Positions 1-6,651 of a DNA stretch of 13,337 bases are shown here, one piece after another. The translations under genes and the position numbers were made by a program. Positions within the stretch are counted from its first letter, which is position 1, and every line of letters begins with the position of its first letter. Origin of the DNA: Bacteroidota bacterium (lineage in GTDB: Bacteria; Bacteroidota; Bacteroidia; JAADEI01); the NCBI GenBank assembly GCA_015490475.1, contig WFXT01000248.1, positions 1 to 13,337 of the forward strand, given 5' to 3'. The notes beneath the pieces are model-generated. The model was not told where the DNA came from and searched no databases. It saw nothing but the letters and a program-made list of their open reading frames with translations.

Positions 1-1
1 T

Positions 2-193
2 ATTAAAGCTGAGGGCGATAACGAGAGTGCTATAATTGTGGGCAATGTGGAACCTTTGGTAAGACGAGAATGGCGGGAAGGACCGGGTTTTGCTGTCACA
101 TTTGGAGGAGTTTCTTATATGCCGGGAAGCAAATGCTTAAGGAGATGCAAGGTTGCTATCGGGTCGTTAGGTTATGGGACAATTGAACTTTAA
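2..193 (+). CDS. C-terminal fragment of an unrecognised protein
   Basis: Only the last 63 codons are in the window; the 5' part lies beyond the left edge. The frame is open from base 2 to a TAA at 191-193, while the other two + frames are closed by stops within the first few dozen bases. The visible tail is glycine- and valine-rich, holds a Cys-Leu-Arg-Arg-Cys stretch near its end and finishes in Gly-Tyr-Gly-Thr-Ile-Glu-Leu. I do not recognise a family. The stop overlaps the stop of the convergent cysteine desulfurase gene through a shared TTAA. A real gene is likely because the frame is open to the edge and ends exactly where the neighbour ends, but a chance open frame of this length cannot be excluded. 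Confidence 0.5.
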   Translation: MKAEGDNESAIIVGNVEPLVRREWREGPGFAVTFGGVSYMPGSKCLRRCKVAIGSLGYGTIEL

Positions 194-1332
194 ATCTTGA
201 TTATTTTGCTTATGATATGTAATGTCTCCTTTATTTCATCCTCTGTATTCAACGGCGAAAAGGAAAACCTTATTGATGCTTCTCTGGGTGAGACACCAAT
301 TGCCTGTAGGACGTGCGATTGTTCTGTGGCGCCACTGGCACAGGCACTTCCTATGCTGGCACTTATGCCTTCTATGTCTAAGCTCATTTGCAGTATTAAT
401 GGGTCTTCTATATTGGGGAATCTGACATTCACAATTGTTGGCAATGAATCTTCATAATCGGGACCATTAATCTCAATATTGTGTGATAGGGTGCGAAGTC
501 CTTCAATGAATGTCTTTTTCAGGTTTAGCAAATAATTATAATGTTTGTCAAGGTTGGTAGTCATCCAAGTGAGAGCAGTAGCTGTGCCCACTATTCCTGC
601 CACGTTTTCAGTGCCAGCGCGCATGTTTCTTTCCTGCGCACCACCAAGGATAAGTGGTATTGAAGGAAGTCCTTCTTTCATGAAGAGAAAGCCACATCCT
701 TTAGGTCCATGAAATTTATGTGCTGAAGCAAAAGCAAAATCTATATCCCATTTAGAAAGGTCAATGGGGATGTGACCTATTGTTTGAACCATATCAACAA
801 GCCAATAAACGTCTTTGTACGGTTTTACAATTTCTGCTATATCATCCAATGGGTTAATCGTTCCAATTTCGTTGTTGCCATGTATTGTAGCAACCAAAGC
901 AGGTTTTTCTGCTTTTGTAATTGCATCTTGTAGTTCTTGTAACTTGACCTTTCCTGTTGTATCAACAGGAACTTTAACTATTGTGACACCGTGCTTGGAA
1001 AGTCTTTCTGCAGGTTTAATTACGCATTTGTGTTCTGTTTGTGTAATAATGATACTTTTCCAACCTAATTCAAGGAAGCCTCCTGTGATTACTGTGTTTG
1101 CCGCTTCTGTCCCTCCAGAAGTAAAGAATATCTCAGAAGGCTTAACATTCAGAAGTTTTGCGATTGTTCGTCTGGCGTCTTCAATAGCAACTCTGGCTTT
1201 TCTGCCCTCTTCATGAAGTGATGATGGGTTGCCAAAGGTCTTGTTCCAGTATGGCTCCATAGCTTGAACCACCTCTGGTATAACTGGGGTTGTAGCAGCG
1301 TTGTCCAGATATATCCTTCTCTTACCCGTCAT
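190..1332 (-). CDS. Cysteine desulfurase (NifS/IscS family, PLP-dependent)
   Basis: It removes sulfur from L-cysteine as a persulfide and delivers it to Fe-S cluster or thio-cofactor assembly in the cytoplasm. The 380 residues match the usual length. Seen in the sequence: N-terminal YLDNAATTP (residues 8-16), TSGGTEAAN (71-79), TEH at 99-101 with His101 stacking on PLP, HGNNEIG (151-157), Asp180 and Gln183, SAHKFHGPKG with PLP lysine Lys206, RNMRAGTEN (235-243), and the catalytic loop GSACASG with Cys331. All key residues are present, so it should be active. The IscS and NifS subtypes cannot be separated safely because no iscU or sufE lies beside it. The ATG at 1330-1332 overlaps the TGA of the upstream TPR gene (ATGA), suggesting translational coupling, and a GAGAGG ribosome-binding sequence lies 7 nt upstream at 1340-1345. 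Confidence 0.95.
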   Translation of the reverse strand: MTGKRRIYLDNAATTPVIPEVVQAMEPYWNKTFGNPSSLHEEGRKARVAIEDARRTIAKLLNVKPSEIFFTSGGTEAANTVITGGFLELGWKSIIITQTEHKCVIKPAERLSKHGVTIVKVPVDTTGKVKLQELQDAITKAEKPALVATIHGNNEIGTINPLDDIAEIVKPYKDVYWLVDMVQTIGHIPIDLSKWDIDFAFASAHKFHGPKGCGFLFMKEGLPSIPLILGGAQERNMRAGTENVAGIVGTATALTWMTTNLDKHYNYLLNLKKTFIEGLRTLSHNIEINGPDYEDSLPTIVNVRFPNIEDPLILQMSLDIEGISASIGSACASGATEQSHVLQAIGVSPREASIRFSFSPLNTEDEIKETLHIISKIIKI

Positions 1333-2372
1333 AACTGAACCTCTCTCTTATGCCATGGTTTGAGCCGTTCATAAGCTTCCTGAGCCAATTCAAATTCTGG
1401 GTCTAAGGCAAGGGCTTGTTCGTATGCCCACAATGCTTTGCTCGTATCACCAAGAAGTTCATCAACAACACCGAGCATATAGTAGGCTTTTGCGTAGTAA
1501 GGGGCGACCTGAGTAGCCATGTAAAACATTCTTCTTGCCTTTTGTAAAGAGTCCATTTCAAAATACATATAGCCAAGTCCATAAAGTCCCTTTTCGTATT
1601 GCGGGAATCTTCGTACCATTTCTCGGAAAATATTTAGAGCATCCTGGGTTTTATCCCTGTTTTTGTAATACATAGCCAGTGCATACCAGGCTTCAGCAGA
1701 AGCTGAGTCAAGCCTTATTGCCGCTTCAAAATAGTCCTTTGCTTCATCCCTACCAAGGGCGTCATATAACAATCCTAATTGCATATATGCATGATATATC
1801 GGACCGCCAACTTCAATGGCTTTATGAAATGAGTTTATTGCTTTTATTGTGTCACCAATTTCCTTATAGACAAGTCCAAGATAGAAGTAAGGTCTATAAT
1901 CAGCAGGATTTTGCCTTATGGCTTCCATTAGTGACGCTATGGCATCATCATATTTTTGGGCGTAAAAGAAAATTTGACCTATCATGATGTGTGCTTCCGT
2001 TAGCTTTGGATTTAATCGGCGTGTTTTGAGTAATAATTTCATCGCCCTCTTATAATCTTGTGCTTCCATATAGAGTTTTGCCCTGAGTAAATATGCTTCA
2101 GCAAAAGTGGTGTCTAATCGGGTTGCTCTTAAAATGTCTTCTTCTGCTTTTCTGAAGTTGCCAAGTTCATAGTATGCTTGTGCCCTTTTGAGATATAGCT
2201 CTGGATTAGTAGAATCTTTTGCTATTTCCCTATCAAGAGCAATAATCCATGATGGCTTAAACTCATTTGCTGGTCCAGAAGAGTCAGACTTTTCTTTCTC
2301 AGAACCAGAGCAACTACCTAAAAGCATTAAAGCCAGTAATATCTTGCCCCAGAACAAGTGTGTGTACCTCAT
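1329..2372 (-). CDS. TPR-repeat lipoprotein
   Basis: The predicted product is a lipid-anchored envelope protein made almost wholly of tetratricopeptide repeats, a scaffold for protein-protein contacts. From the ATG at 2372 it has 347 residues. A short charged start and a hydrophobic stretch lead to a lipobox-like LLGSC with the lipidated Cys at residue 21. A Ser/Lys/Glu-rich linker follows, then eight consecutive TPRs of about 34 residues (roughly 56-326) with the usual A/G, Y and P spacing, for example AYYELGNFRKAEEDILRA. An upstream in-frame TTG at 2402 would add ten residues, but the ATG at 2372 is preferred because AAGGGA stands just before it and it gives a proper signal peptide. Even so, the gene begins 59 nt inside the upstream dehydrogenase gene. 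It overlaps the downstream desulfurase by 4 nt. The binding partner is unknown. Confidence 0.88.
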   Translation of the reverse strand: MRYTHLFWGKILLALMLLGSCSGSEKEKSDSSGPANEFKPSWIIALDREIAKDSTNPELYLKRAQAYYELGNFRKAEEDILRATRLDTTFAEAYLLRAKLYMEAQDYKRAMKLLLKTRRLNPKLTEAHIMIGQIFFYAQKYDDAIASLMEAIRQNPADYRPYFYLGLVYKEIGDTIKAINSFHKAIEVGGPIYHAYMQLGLLYDALGRDEAKDYFEAAIRLDSASAEAWYALAMYYKNRDKTQDALNIFREMVRRFPQYEKGLYGLGYMYFEMDSLQKARRMFYMATQVAPYYAKAYYMLGVVDELLGDTSKALWAYEQALALDPEFELAQEAYERLKPWHKREVQL

Positions 2373-3498
2373 GGGTCCCTTCATAAGTAATAACGGATTC
2401 AAGGTTCATCATGTGCCTCATTATGGGATAATCACCTGTTATGCCCATGGCACCAAGGATTTGTCGGGCATCCCTTGCTATCTGCAATGCGTGATATACA
2501 TTATTTCTTTTAGCAAGTGAAACTTGTTGTGGGCGTGCTTTGCCTTCATTCATAAGCGTTCCGAGTCTCCAGGCGATCAACTGCATTTTGGTTATTTCTG
2601 TAAGCATATCAGCTAATTTTGCTTGAATTAACTGGAATGACCCTATTGGCTTTCCGAACTGTTTCCTCTCCTTGGCATATCTAACTGCTGTGTCAAAGCA
2701 CTCCATTGCAACACCGATAACTCCCCATGCTATGCCATAACGAGCCTGTGTCAGGCAACTGAGTGGGGCACGCAGTCCTTCCGCAAGTGGCAAAACATTC
2801 TCCTTTGGCACTTTAACATTATCAAAAACCAATTCTCCTGTGTCAGAAGCCCTCAGTGACCACTTGTTGTGAATAGGGAATCTCTGAAAGCCTTCCATCT
2901 CTTTCTCCAGAATGACTCCTCGCACAATCCCATTCTCATCTTTTGCCCAAACAACAGCAATATCGCATATTGACCCGTTGGTTATCCACATTTTGCTCCC
3001 GTTAAGAACATAATAATCTCCTTTGTCTTCCAGCCTTGATTCCATACTGCCAGGGTCAGAACCATGGTTTGGCTCTGTCAAACCAAAACAGCCAATTAAT
3101 TCTCCTTTCGCCAGCTTGGGTAAGTATTTCCGTTTTTGTTCCTCTGAACCGTATTTAAAGATTGGAAACATGACCAGAGAGCTCTGCACAGAAGCAAACG
3201 ACCTGATGCCTGAATCACCACGTTCAAGTTCCATAGTTATCATGCCATATGAAATGTAGTCCAGTCCCGCTCCTCCATACTCAGGCGGAATAGTGGGACC
3301 GAGAGCACCAAGTTTCGCCAATTCGGGTATTAAATGCTTTGGAAATTCCGCTTTCTGAGCATATTCCTCAATTATTGGTTTGACCTTTTGTGAAACCCAC
3401 TTTCTTACAGAATCCCTGACAACTTTGTGTTCATCGCTCAACAATTCATCCACGGCATAATAGTCGTGGTATTGATATAAGTCCACAAATTCTGTCAT
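2314..3498 (-). CDS. gcdH: Acyl-CoA dehydrogenase, probable glutaryl-CoA dehydrogenase
   Basis: This FAD-dependent enzyme would oxidise and decarboxylate glutaryl-CoA to crotonyl-CoA in lysine/tryptophan breakdown, passing electrons to ETF. At 394 residues from the ATG at 3498 it is full length. Seen in order: GCFGLTEPNHGSDP (flavin-binding loop), the WITNG motif, SLRASDTGELVFDNV, ARYGIAWG, and the C-terminal YEGTHEVHTLVLG containing the expected catalytic Glu (about residue 373). The stretch ELERGDSGIRS, with Arg and Ser at about 99-100, and the closing ITGFNAF resemble human GCDH as I recall it, rather than short-chain acyl-CoA dehydrogenases; this is the basis for the specific call. An in-frame TTG at 3516 is possible but less likely. 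There is no strong Shine-Dalgarno sequence. It heads an operon with the TPR lipoprotein, whose start lies inside its 3' end. Confidence 0.9.
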   Translation of the reverse strand: MTEFVDLYQYHDYYAVDELLSDEHKVVRDSVRKWVSQKVKPIIEEYAQKAEFPKHLIPELAKLGALGPTIPPEYGGAGLDYISYGMITMELERGDSGIRSFASVQSSLVMFPIFKYGSEEQKRKYLPKLAKGELIGCFGLTEPNHGSDPGSMESRLEDKGDYYVLNGSKMWITNGSICDIAVVWAKDENGIVRGVILEKEMEGFQRFPIHNKWSLRASDTGELVFDNVKVPKENVLPLAEGLRAPLSCLTQARYGIAWGVIGVAMECFDTAVRYAKERKQFGKPIGSFQLIQAKLADMLTEITKMQLIAWRLGTLMNEGKARPQQVSLAKRNNVYHALQIARDARQILGAMGITGDYPIMRHMMNLESVITYEGTHEVHTLVLGQDITGFNAFR

Positions 3499-3539
3499 GA
3501 TGCATGTTTTTGGCAAAGTTATGGTGAAAATATGGTATG

Positions 3540-3569
3540 CATTTAGCAGTGGGACTCTTGCTAATTCAA
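3540..3569 (-). promoter_or_regulatory. Candidate promoter of the dehydrogenase operon
   Basis: On the minus strand TTGAAT (3569-3564) is followed after 18 nt by TAAATG (3545-3540), a partial match to sigma-70-type -35 and -10 boxes. It would start transcription about 35 nt before the ATG at 3498. The same stretch can also form an imperfect hairpin from GCATTTAGC and GCTAATTCAAATGC. Such matches arise by chance in AT-rich DNA, and Bacteroidota often use different boxes, so this is weak. Confidence 0.25.
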
Positions 3570-3601
3570 ATGCTTCTTGAGAACCTTACTTTTAATTTTG
3601 G

Positions 3602-4099
3602 CTAATATGGATTTGACACATCAACAGCAGGAGTCTCTGCACTTTGTGGATTTTTCGGTTTAACAGGTATTTTGATTCCCTCAATTCTAAACTCTCTTGG
3701 CGAGTTTCTTATTATCTCCTCTGTCTTTATTGTTATAGCATCATTGGTCTTATTGGTACTTAAATCCATATAGTGGTCTGCGTAAAATATTCCATGGTTG
3801 GCTATTATGAAAATTGTAGGTTCTTCCCATTTTGCTCCTTTTGATTGTCCCATTGTATTTATGAGTCTTATGTCCCCTTTGCCGGTAAAATTGCTTTTAA
3901 CAGAGAATTGGCCTCCTTTTCCATTGGGAATTTGTACATAAAGGTTAATCTTGTGAGATCCTGATTCATATAGCGGGTAAGTACCTTAGAATCAACAATG
4001 GATAATGAAGAGGGTACCATTTAGGGCAATTATATTATTTCCACCTTCGGGAACATATCAAGGCAAATAGATATTATCTGGCTTAATTTCCACTTTCAT
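3602..4099 (-). pseudogene. Decayed gene for a probable extracellular beta-rich protein
   Basis: A single minus-strand frame runs from an ATG at 4099-4097 to a TAG at 3602-3604 but is broken by TGA at 4060-4058, TGA at 3994-3992 and TAA at 3988-3986. Both sides of the stops read like one protein: an upstream piece with YVPEGGNNIIALNGT and a downstream piece with INLYVQIPNGKGGQFSVK, FTGKGDIRLIN and a Pro/Lys-rich tail, which suggests an exported beta-sandwich-like domain. Between about 4012 and 3986 the neighbouring frame reads SLSIVDSK, so two compensating frameshifts would bypass the second and third stops. The uninterrupted 3' part is 128 codons (3985-3602), of which the last 83 follow an internal ATG at 3853 and could still be translated. 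I do not recognise the family. The alternatives are sequencing errors or an unrelated short real gene at 3602-3853. Confidence 0.5.
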
Positions 4100-4140
4100 A
4101 AATCCAACTCGTTTGGTCTAATATAAGCAATTTATGAATT

Positions 4141-4578
4141 TTACTTTTCGTTTCTGTCACCTTTTATTTTGAAACCTATTCTCCTGCGCTCTTCCTCCTG
4201 TTCTTTTAATTTGGTAAATTGAGCGGCGAAGTGGTCCACTATATCAGGGTTAATACCCATTTTAATAGCAAGAAATTTGCATAGTCCCATTTCCTCAGAG
4301 GATATGGTTCCGTCAACAGCCATTATTATCATAAGGTCCTTAATATGTTCTTCTTTCTCTTTGTTAGTGGCAGGGATGTACGGTTCCAGATTGGCGGGAA
4401 TGTTAGTAAGCATCTGCAGGTCCTGAGTCGAAAAGCCTGCTTTTCTTGCTTTGTTAATAATATACTGAATTTCCTCATTAGTTATTTTCCCATCTGCTAA
4501 AGCAATAGCAAGCATATTTTGCAAACGTAAGATTTGTTGCCGTTTTTCTCCAGTATGATTTTCTTGTTTCTCCGTCAT
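4141..4578 (-). CDS. TerB-like (tellurite-resistance-B fold) protein
   Basis: A small cytoplasmic, helical protein of 145 residues with two TerB-type signatures: LADGKITNEE (27-36) and AVDGTISSEE (87-96). Each carries the acidic ADG/VDG turn and a following helix typical of this metal-binding-like fold. TerB-fold proteins have been tied to tellurite resistance and stress or envelope complexes, but the precise role here is unknown. The C-terminus is a charged helix rich in Glu and Arg ending in GFKIKG. The ATG at 4578-4576 is chosen because it lies 4 nt after the ahcY stop. A longer in-frame reading to 4677 exists but would run 95 nt into ahcY and adds residues unlike the family. It is the last gene of a likely ccmB-ahcY-terB-like unit. 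Confidence 0.75.
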   Translation of the reverse strand: MTEKQENHTGEKRQQILRLQNMLAIALADGKITNEEIQYIINKARKAGFSTQDLQMLTNIPANLEPYIPATNKEKEEHIKDLMIIMAVDGTISSEEMGLCKFLAIKMGINPDIVDHFAAQFTKLKEQEEERRRIGFKIKGDRNEK

Positions 4579-4582
4579 AAGC

Positions 4583-5920
4583 TTAGTATCTGTACCATTC
4601 TGGTTTAAATGGACCGTCTGGTGAAATGCCCAGATATTCTGCTTGTTCCGGACGCAGTCGTTCAAGGCTTGCACCAAGGGCAGGCAGATGCAATCTGGCT
4701 ACTTCTTCGTCAAGGATTCTGGGCAGCCGATGAACGCCCGGCTTATACTTATCACCCTTAAGCCACAGTTCCATCTGTGCAAGAACCTGATTGGAAAATG
4801 AACATGACATCACAAAAGGCGGGTGTCCAGTAGCAAGTGCTAAATTCAAAAGTCTTCCTTCTGCTAAGACAATAATTGGCTTGCCATCAACATTATATCT
4901 GTGAACATAAGGACGAATTTCTTCTTTTGTGTGTCCATAGTTTTTATCCAGCCATTCCACATCTATTTCAACGTTGAAGTGTCCTATGTTTCCAAGGATA
5001 GCATTTGGCTTAAGCAACTTGAAATGTTCTTCTGTAATGACTTTATAACAGCCAGTAGCGGTTATTACAAGGTCTGCTCGGGGCAACGCTTCAGCAAGGG
5101 TTTTAACTTCAAGTCCTTCCATTGCAGCCTGTAAGGCAAGAATCGGGTCAACCTCTACGACTATAACATGTGCACCAAGAGACTTTAATCCTTGAACGCA
5201 TCCCTTTCCTACATCGCCATATCCAACGACAACAGCCGTTTTTCCTCCTATCATAATATCTGTTCCTCGCTTCAAACCATCAAGCAGAGATTCTCTTATT
5301 CCATAAATATTGTCAAACTTTGACTTAGTGACAGAATCGTTAACCGCTATGGCAGGGAAGGGTAGTTTCCCTTCTTCTGCAAGCTGACGCAACCTCATCA
5401 CTCCTGTTGTAGTCTCTTCTGAAACACCTTTAATTTGCTTTGCTATTTCAGGAAATTCTTCAAGAACAAGTGTTGTTAAGTCACCTCCGTCATCTAATAA
5501 TAGATTTGCAGGCTTATCAAAACTTCCAAAGAACAGAGTTTGAGCCACTGCCCACCAATATTCCTCTTCTGTCTCTCCTTTCCATGCAAACACGGGAATC
5601 CCACGCTTTGCTATAGCCGCCGCCGCATAATCGTTAGTTGTTAATGGATTGCATGATGACCATCTCACTTCAGCACCCAGTTCAACAAGTGTTTCTATGA
5701 GCACTGCGGTTTCAACAGTCATGTGTACAGAACCCGCTATTCGGGCTCCTTTTAACGGTTTTTCTTTGCCATATTTCTTTTGCAATTCAACAAGTCCGGG
5801 CATTTCAAGTTTTGCGAACTCTATCATCTTTTCTCCCTGCTCTGCAAGACTTATATCCTTAACTTTATATGGCAATGTTGGGTCAATCTCTATGCTGGAG
5901 TATTTAGTTGTTCTCTTCAT
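4583..5920 (-). CDS. ahcY: S-adenosylhomocysteine hydrolase (adenosylhomocysteinase)
   Basis: This cytoplasmic NAD-dependent enzyme splits S-adenosylhomocysteine into adenosine and homocysteine, relieving product inhibition of methyltransferases and feeding methionine recycling. The 445 residues are the normal length. Seen: LPYKVKDI at the start, GARIAGSVHMTVETAVL with His66, DDGGDLT, EETTTGV, NDSVTKSKFDN with Lys199 and Asp203, the NAD-binding GYGDVGKG (233-240), NIGHFNVEID, LAEGRLLNLA, GHPPFVMS and the C-terminal FKPEWYRY, whose Lys and Tyr reach the NAD site of the partner subunit. It looks like the form close to the human enzyme. The start is the ATG at 5920 with a good AAGGAG (5927-5932) 6 nt upstream; an in-frame TTG at 5944 lies before that ribosome-binding site and is rejected. 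It follows ccmB by 44 nt and precedes the TerB-like gene by 4 nt. Confidence 0.97.
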   Translation of the reverse strand: MKRTTKYSSIEIDPTLPYKVKDISLAEQGEKMIEFAKLEMPGLVELQKKYGKEKPLKGARIAGSVHMTVETAVLIETLVELGAEVRWSSCNPLTTNDYAAAAIAKRGIPVFAWKGETEEEYWWAVAQTLFFGSFDKPANLLLDDGGDLTTLVLEEFPEIAKQIKGVSEETTTGVMRLRQLAEEGKLPFPAIAVNDSVTKSKFDNIYGIRESLLDGLKRGTDIMIGGKTAVVVGYGDVGKGCVQGLKSLGAHVIVVEVDPILALQAAMEGLEVKTLAEALPRADLVITATGCYKVITEEHFKLLKPNAILGNIGHFNVEIDVEWLDKNYGHTKEEIRPYVHRYNVDGKPIIVLAEGRLLNLALATGHPPFVMSCSFSNQVLAQMELWLKGDKYKPGVHRLPRILDEEVARLHLPALGASLERLRPEQAEYLGISPDGPFKPEWYRY

Positions 5921-5926
5921 CTTTGT

Positions 5927-5932
5927 CTCCTT
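5927..5932 (-). promoter_or_regulatory. Ribosome-binding site of ahcY
   Basis: AAGGAG on the minus strand lies 6 nt before the ATG at 5920. It is the best Shine-Dalgarno sequence in the window at an ideal distance and decides the ahcY start against the TTG further upstream. Most other genes here have weak or no such site. Confidence 0.75.
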
Positions 5933-5964
5933 ATTTTCAGTCAAAGATATACTAAATTACCTAA

Positions 5965-6612
5965 CTATTGTCTCCACAAATAAGGCACGAGCAGGACTCC
6001 TGCACTGAAAACCATGGTACTAATGGCAACAGGTAAAATAAGGTCAGACACATATAGCTTGCCTGTTTCAAGAATGTGATATGAAAGGGGCAACACGCTG
6101 GCAAGAATGGGTAGGGACAACGGCAAAGTCAAAACCGCAAATAACAATGTGCCTCCCTTTGTGTAGCTTGCAATTAATTCTATTACAACAAATAATGTAG
6201 TGACGGTAATTGTACCTAACAAGTTTGTAAATAACCAGAAGAAAAATTGTCTTGCTTCAAACTCAAAGGGTCTCCATAGCATCAAGAGAATAATTAGTTC
6301 TGCAAATATCACAGTGCTTTGCATGATTGCATAAATAAGTCTGGCAAGGAAGAAATTCAGGGATTTGACATGTAAATAGTAAAAAAATTTTTTTTCTGGT
6401 TGGTCAATTAATGTCCATCTGCCAATAGCAAACATGGTTGAAAGAAGCAGAATCAACCAGAACAAAGCAGACCACCACAAAGTTGTGTTGTTAGTTATGA
6501 TTAAATGTAGAACGTATGTTGCTATGACAGGATAAAGCAGTGCAGAGAGCAAGGAAGTTTTGCCACCCTCAGCCCACCATTCTCTTTTTACCCACCATAT
6601 TATTTGTTTCAT
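5965..6612 (-). CDS. ccmB: CcmB-like heme exporter membrane subunit
   Basis: A 215-residue inner-membrane protein with about six hydrophobic segments, matching the size and layout of CcmB, the permease of the CcmAB ABC complex in cytochrome c maturation. Seen: an amphipathic N-terminus (KQIIWWVKREWWAE), a first pair of membrane segments, the charged loop around GRWTLIDQPEKKFFYYLHVKS that corresponds to the family's conserved first cytoplasmic loop, then four more segments with LARLIYAIM, LFTNLLGTITVTTLF, LTLPLSLPILASVLPL and a C-terminal segment ending in PYLWRQ. No ccmA, ccmC or other maturation gene lies in the window, so it is detached from its usual partners. The ATG at 6612 is only 39 bp from the divergent cstA start. 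Another ABC-2-type permease is possible but less likely. Confidence 0.75.
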   Translation of the reverse strand: MKQIIWWVKREWWAEGGKTSLLSALLYPVIATYVLHLIITNNTTLWWSALFWLILLLSTMFAIGRWTLIDQPEKKFFYYLHVKSLNFFLARLIYAIMQSTVIFAELIILLMLWRPFEFEARQFFFWLFTNLLGTITVTTLFVVIELIASYTKGGTLLFAVLTLPLSLPILASVLPLSYHILETGKLYVSDLILPVAISTMVFSAGVLLVPYLWRQ

Positions 6613-6651
6613 ATCACAAACCTAAGTCACAAACTTTTTAATTTTATTTGC
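6613..6651. promoter_or_regulatory. Short divergent intergenic region with 8-bp direct repeat
   Basis: Only 39 bp separate the starts of ccmB and cstA. They contain TCACAAAC twice (6614-6621 and 6627-6634), 13 bp apart start to start. On the minus strand the ccmB-proximal copy is part of TAGGTTTG (6624-6617), which fits the Bacteroidota -7 box TAnnTTTG. If this is used, the ccmB message would be almost leaderless. No convincing -33 box was found at the expected distance, and the cstA promoter would have to lie partly inside ccmB. Confidence 0.35.

Noticed and set aside
815..1216. A + strand reading frame of 133 codons within the cysteine desulfurase gene
   Set aside because: It lies fully antisense to a well-conserved enzyme, with no start context and no recognisable domain.
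2373..2402. TTG start for the TPR lipoprotein
   Set aside because: The ATG at 2372 has AAGGGA just upstream and gives a better lipoprotein signal; the TTG would only lengthen the overlap with the dehydrogenase gene.
3986..4060. In-frame TGA codons read as possible selenocysteine or stop-codon readthrough
   Set aside because: A TAA lies in the same frame six bases after the second TGA, there is no Cys-type redox motif around the TGAs, and the neighbouring frame restores sense. Gene decay explains it better.
4141..4578. Tellurite-resistance operon
   Set aside because: Only one TerB-like gene is present; no terC, terD/E or terZ-like gene is in the window, so a resistance role cannot be claimed.
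4579..4677. Longer N-terminus of the TerB-like protein reaching into ahcY
   Set aside because: The added residues are the shifted-frame reading of the conserved ahcY C-terminus, and the ATG 4 nt after the ahcY stop gives a complete family domain.
6604..6651. TTG start for CstA adding 16 residues
   Set aside because: The extra residues are polar, overlap the ccmB start on the other strand and precede the family's normal hydrophobic N-terminus that begins at the ATG at 6652.
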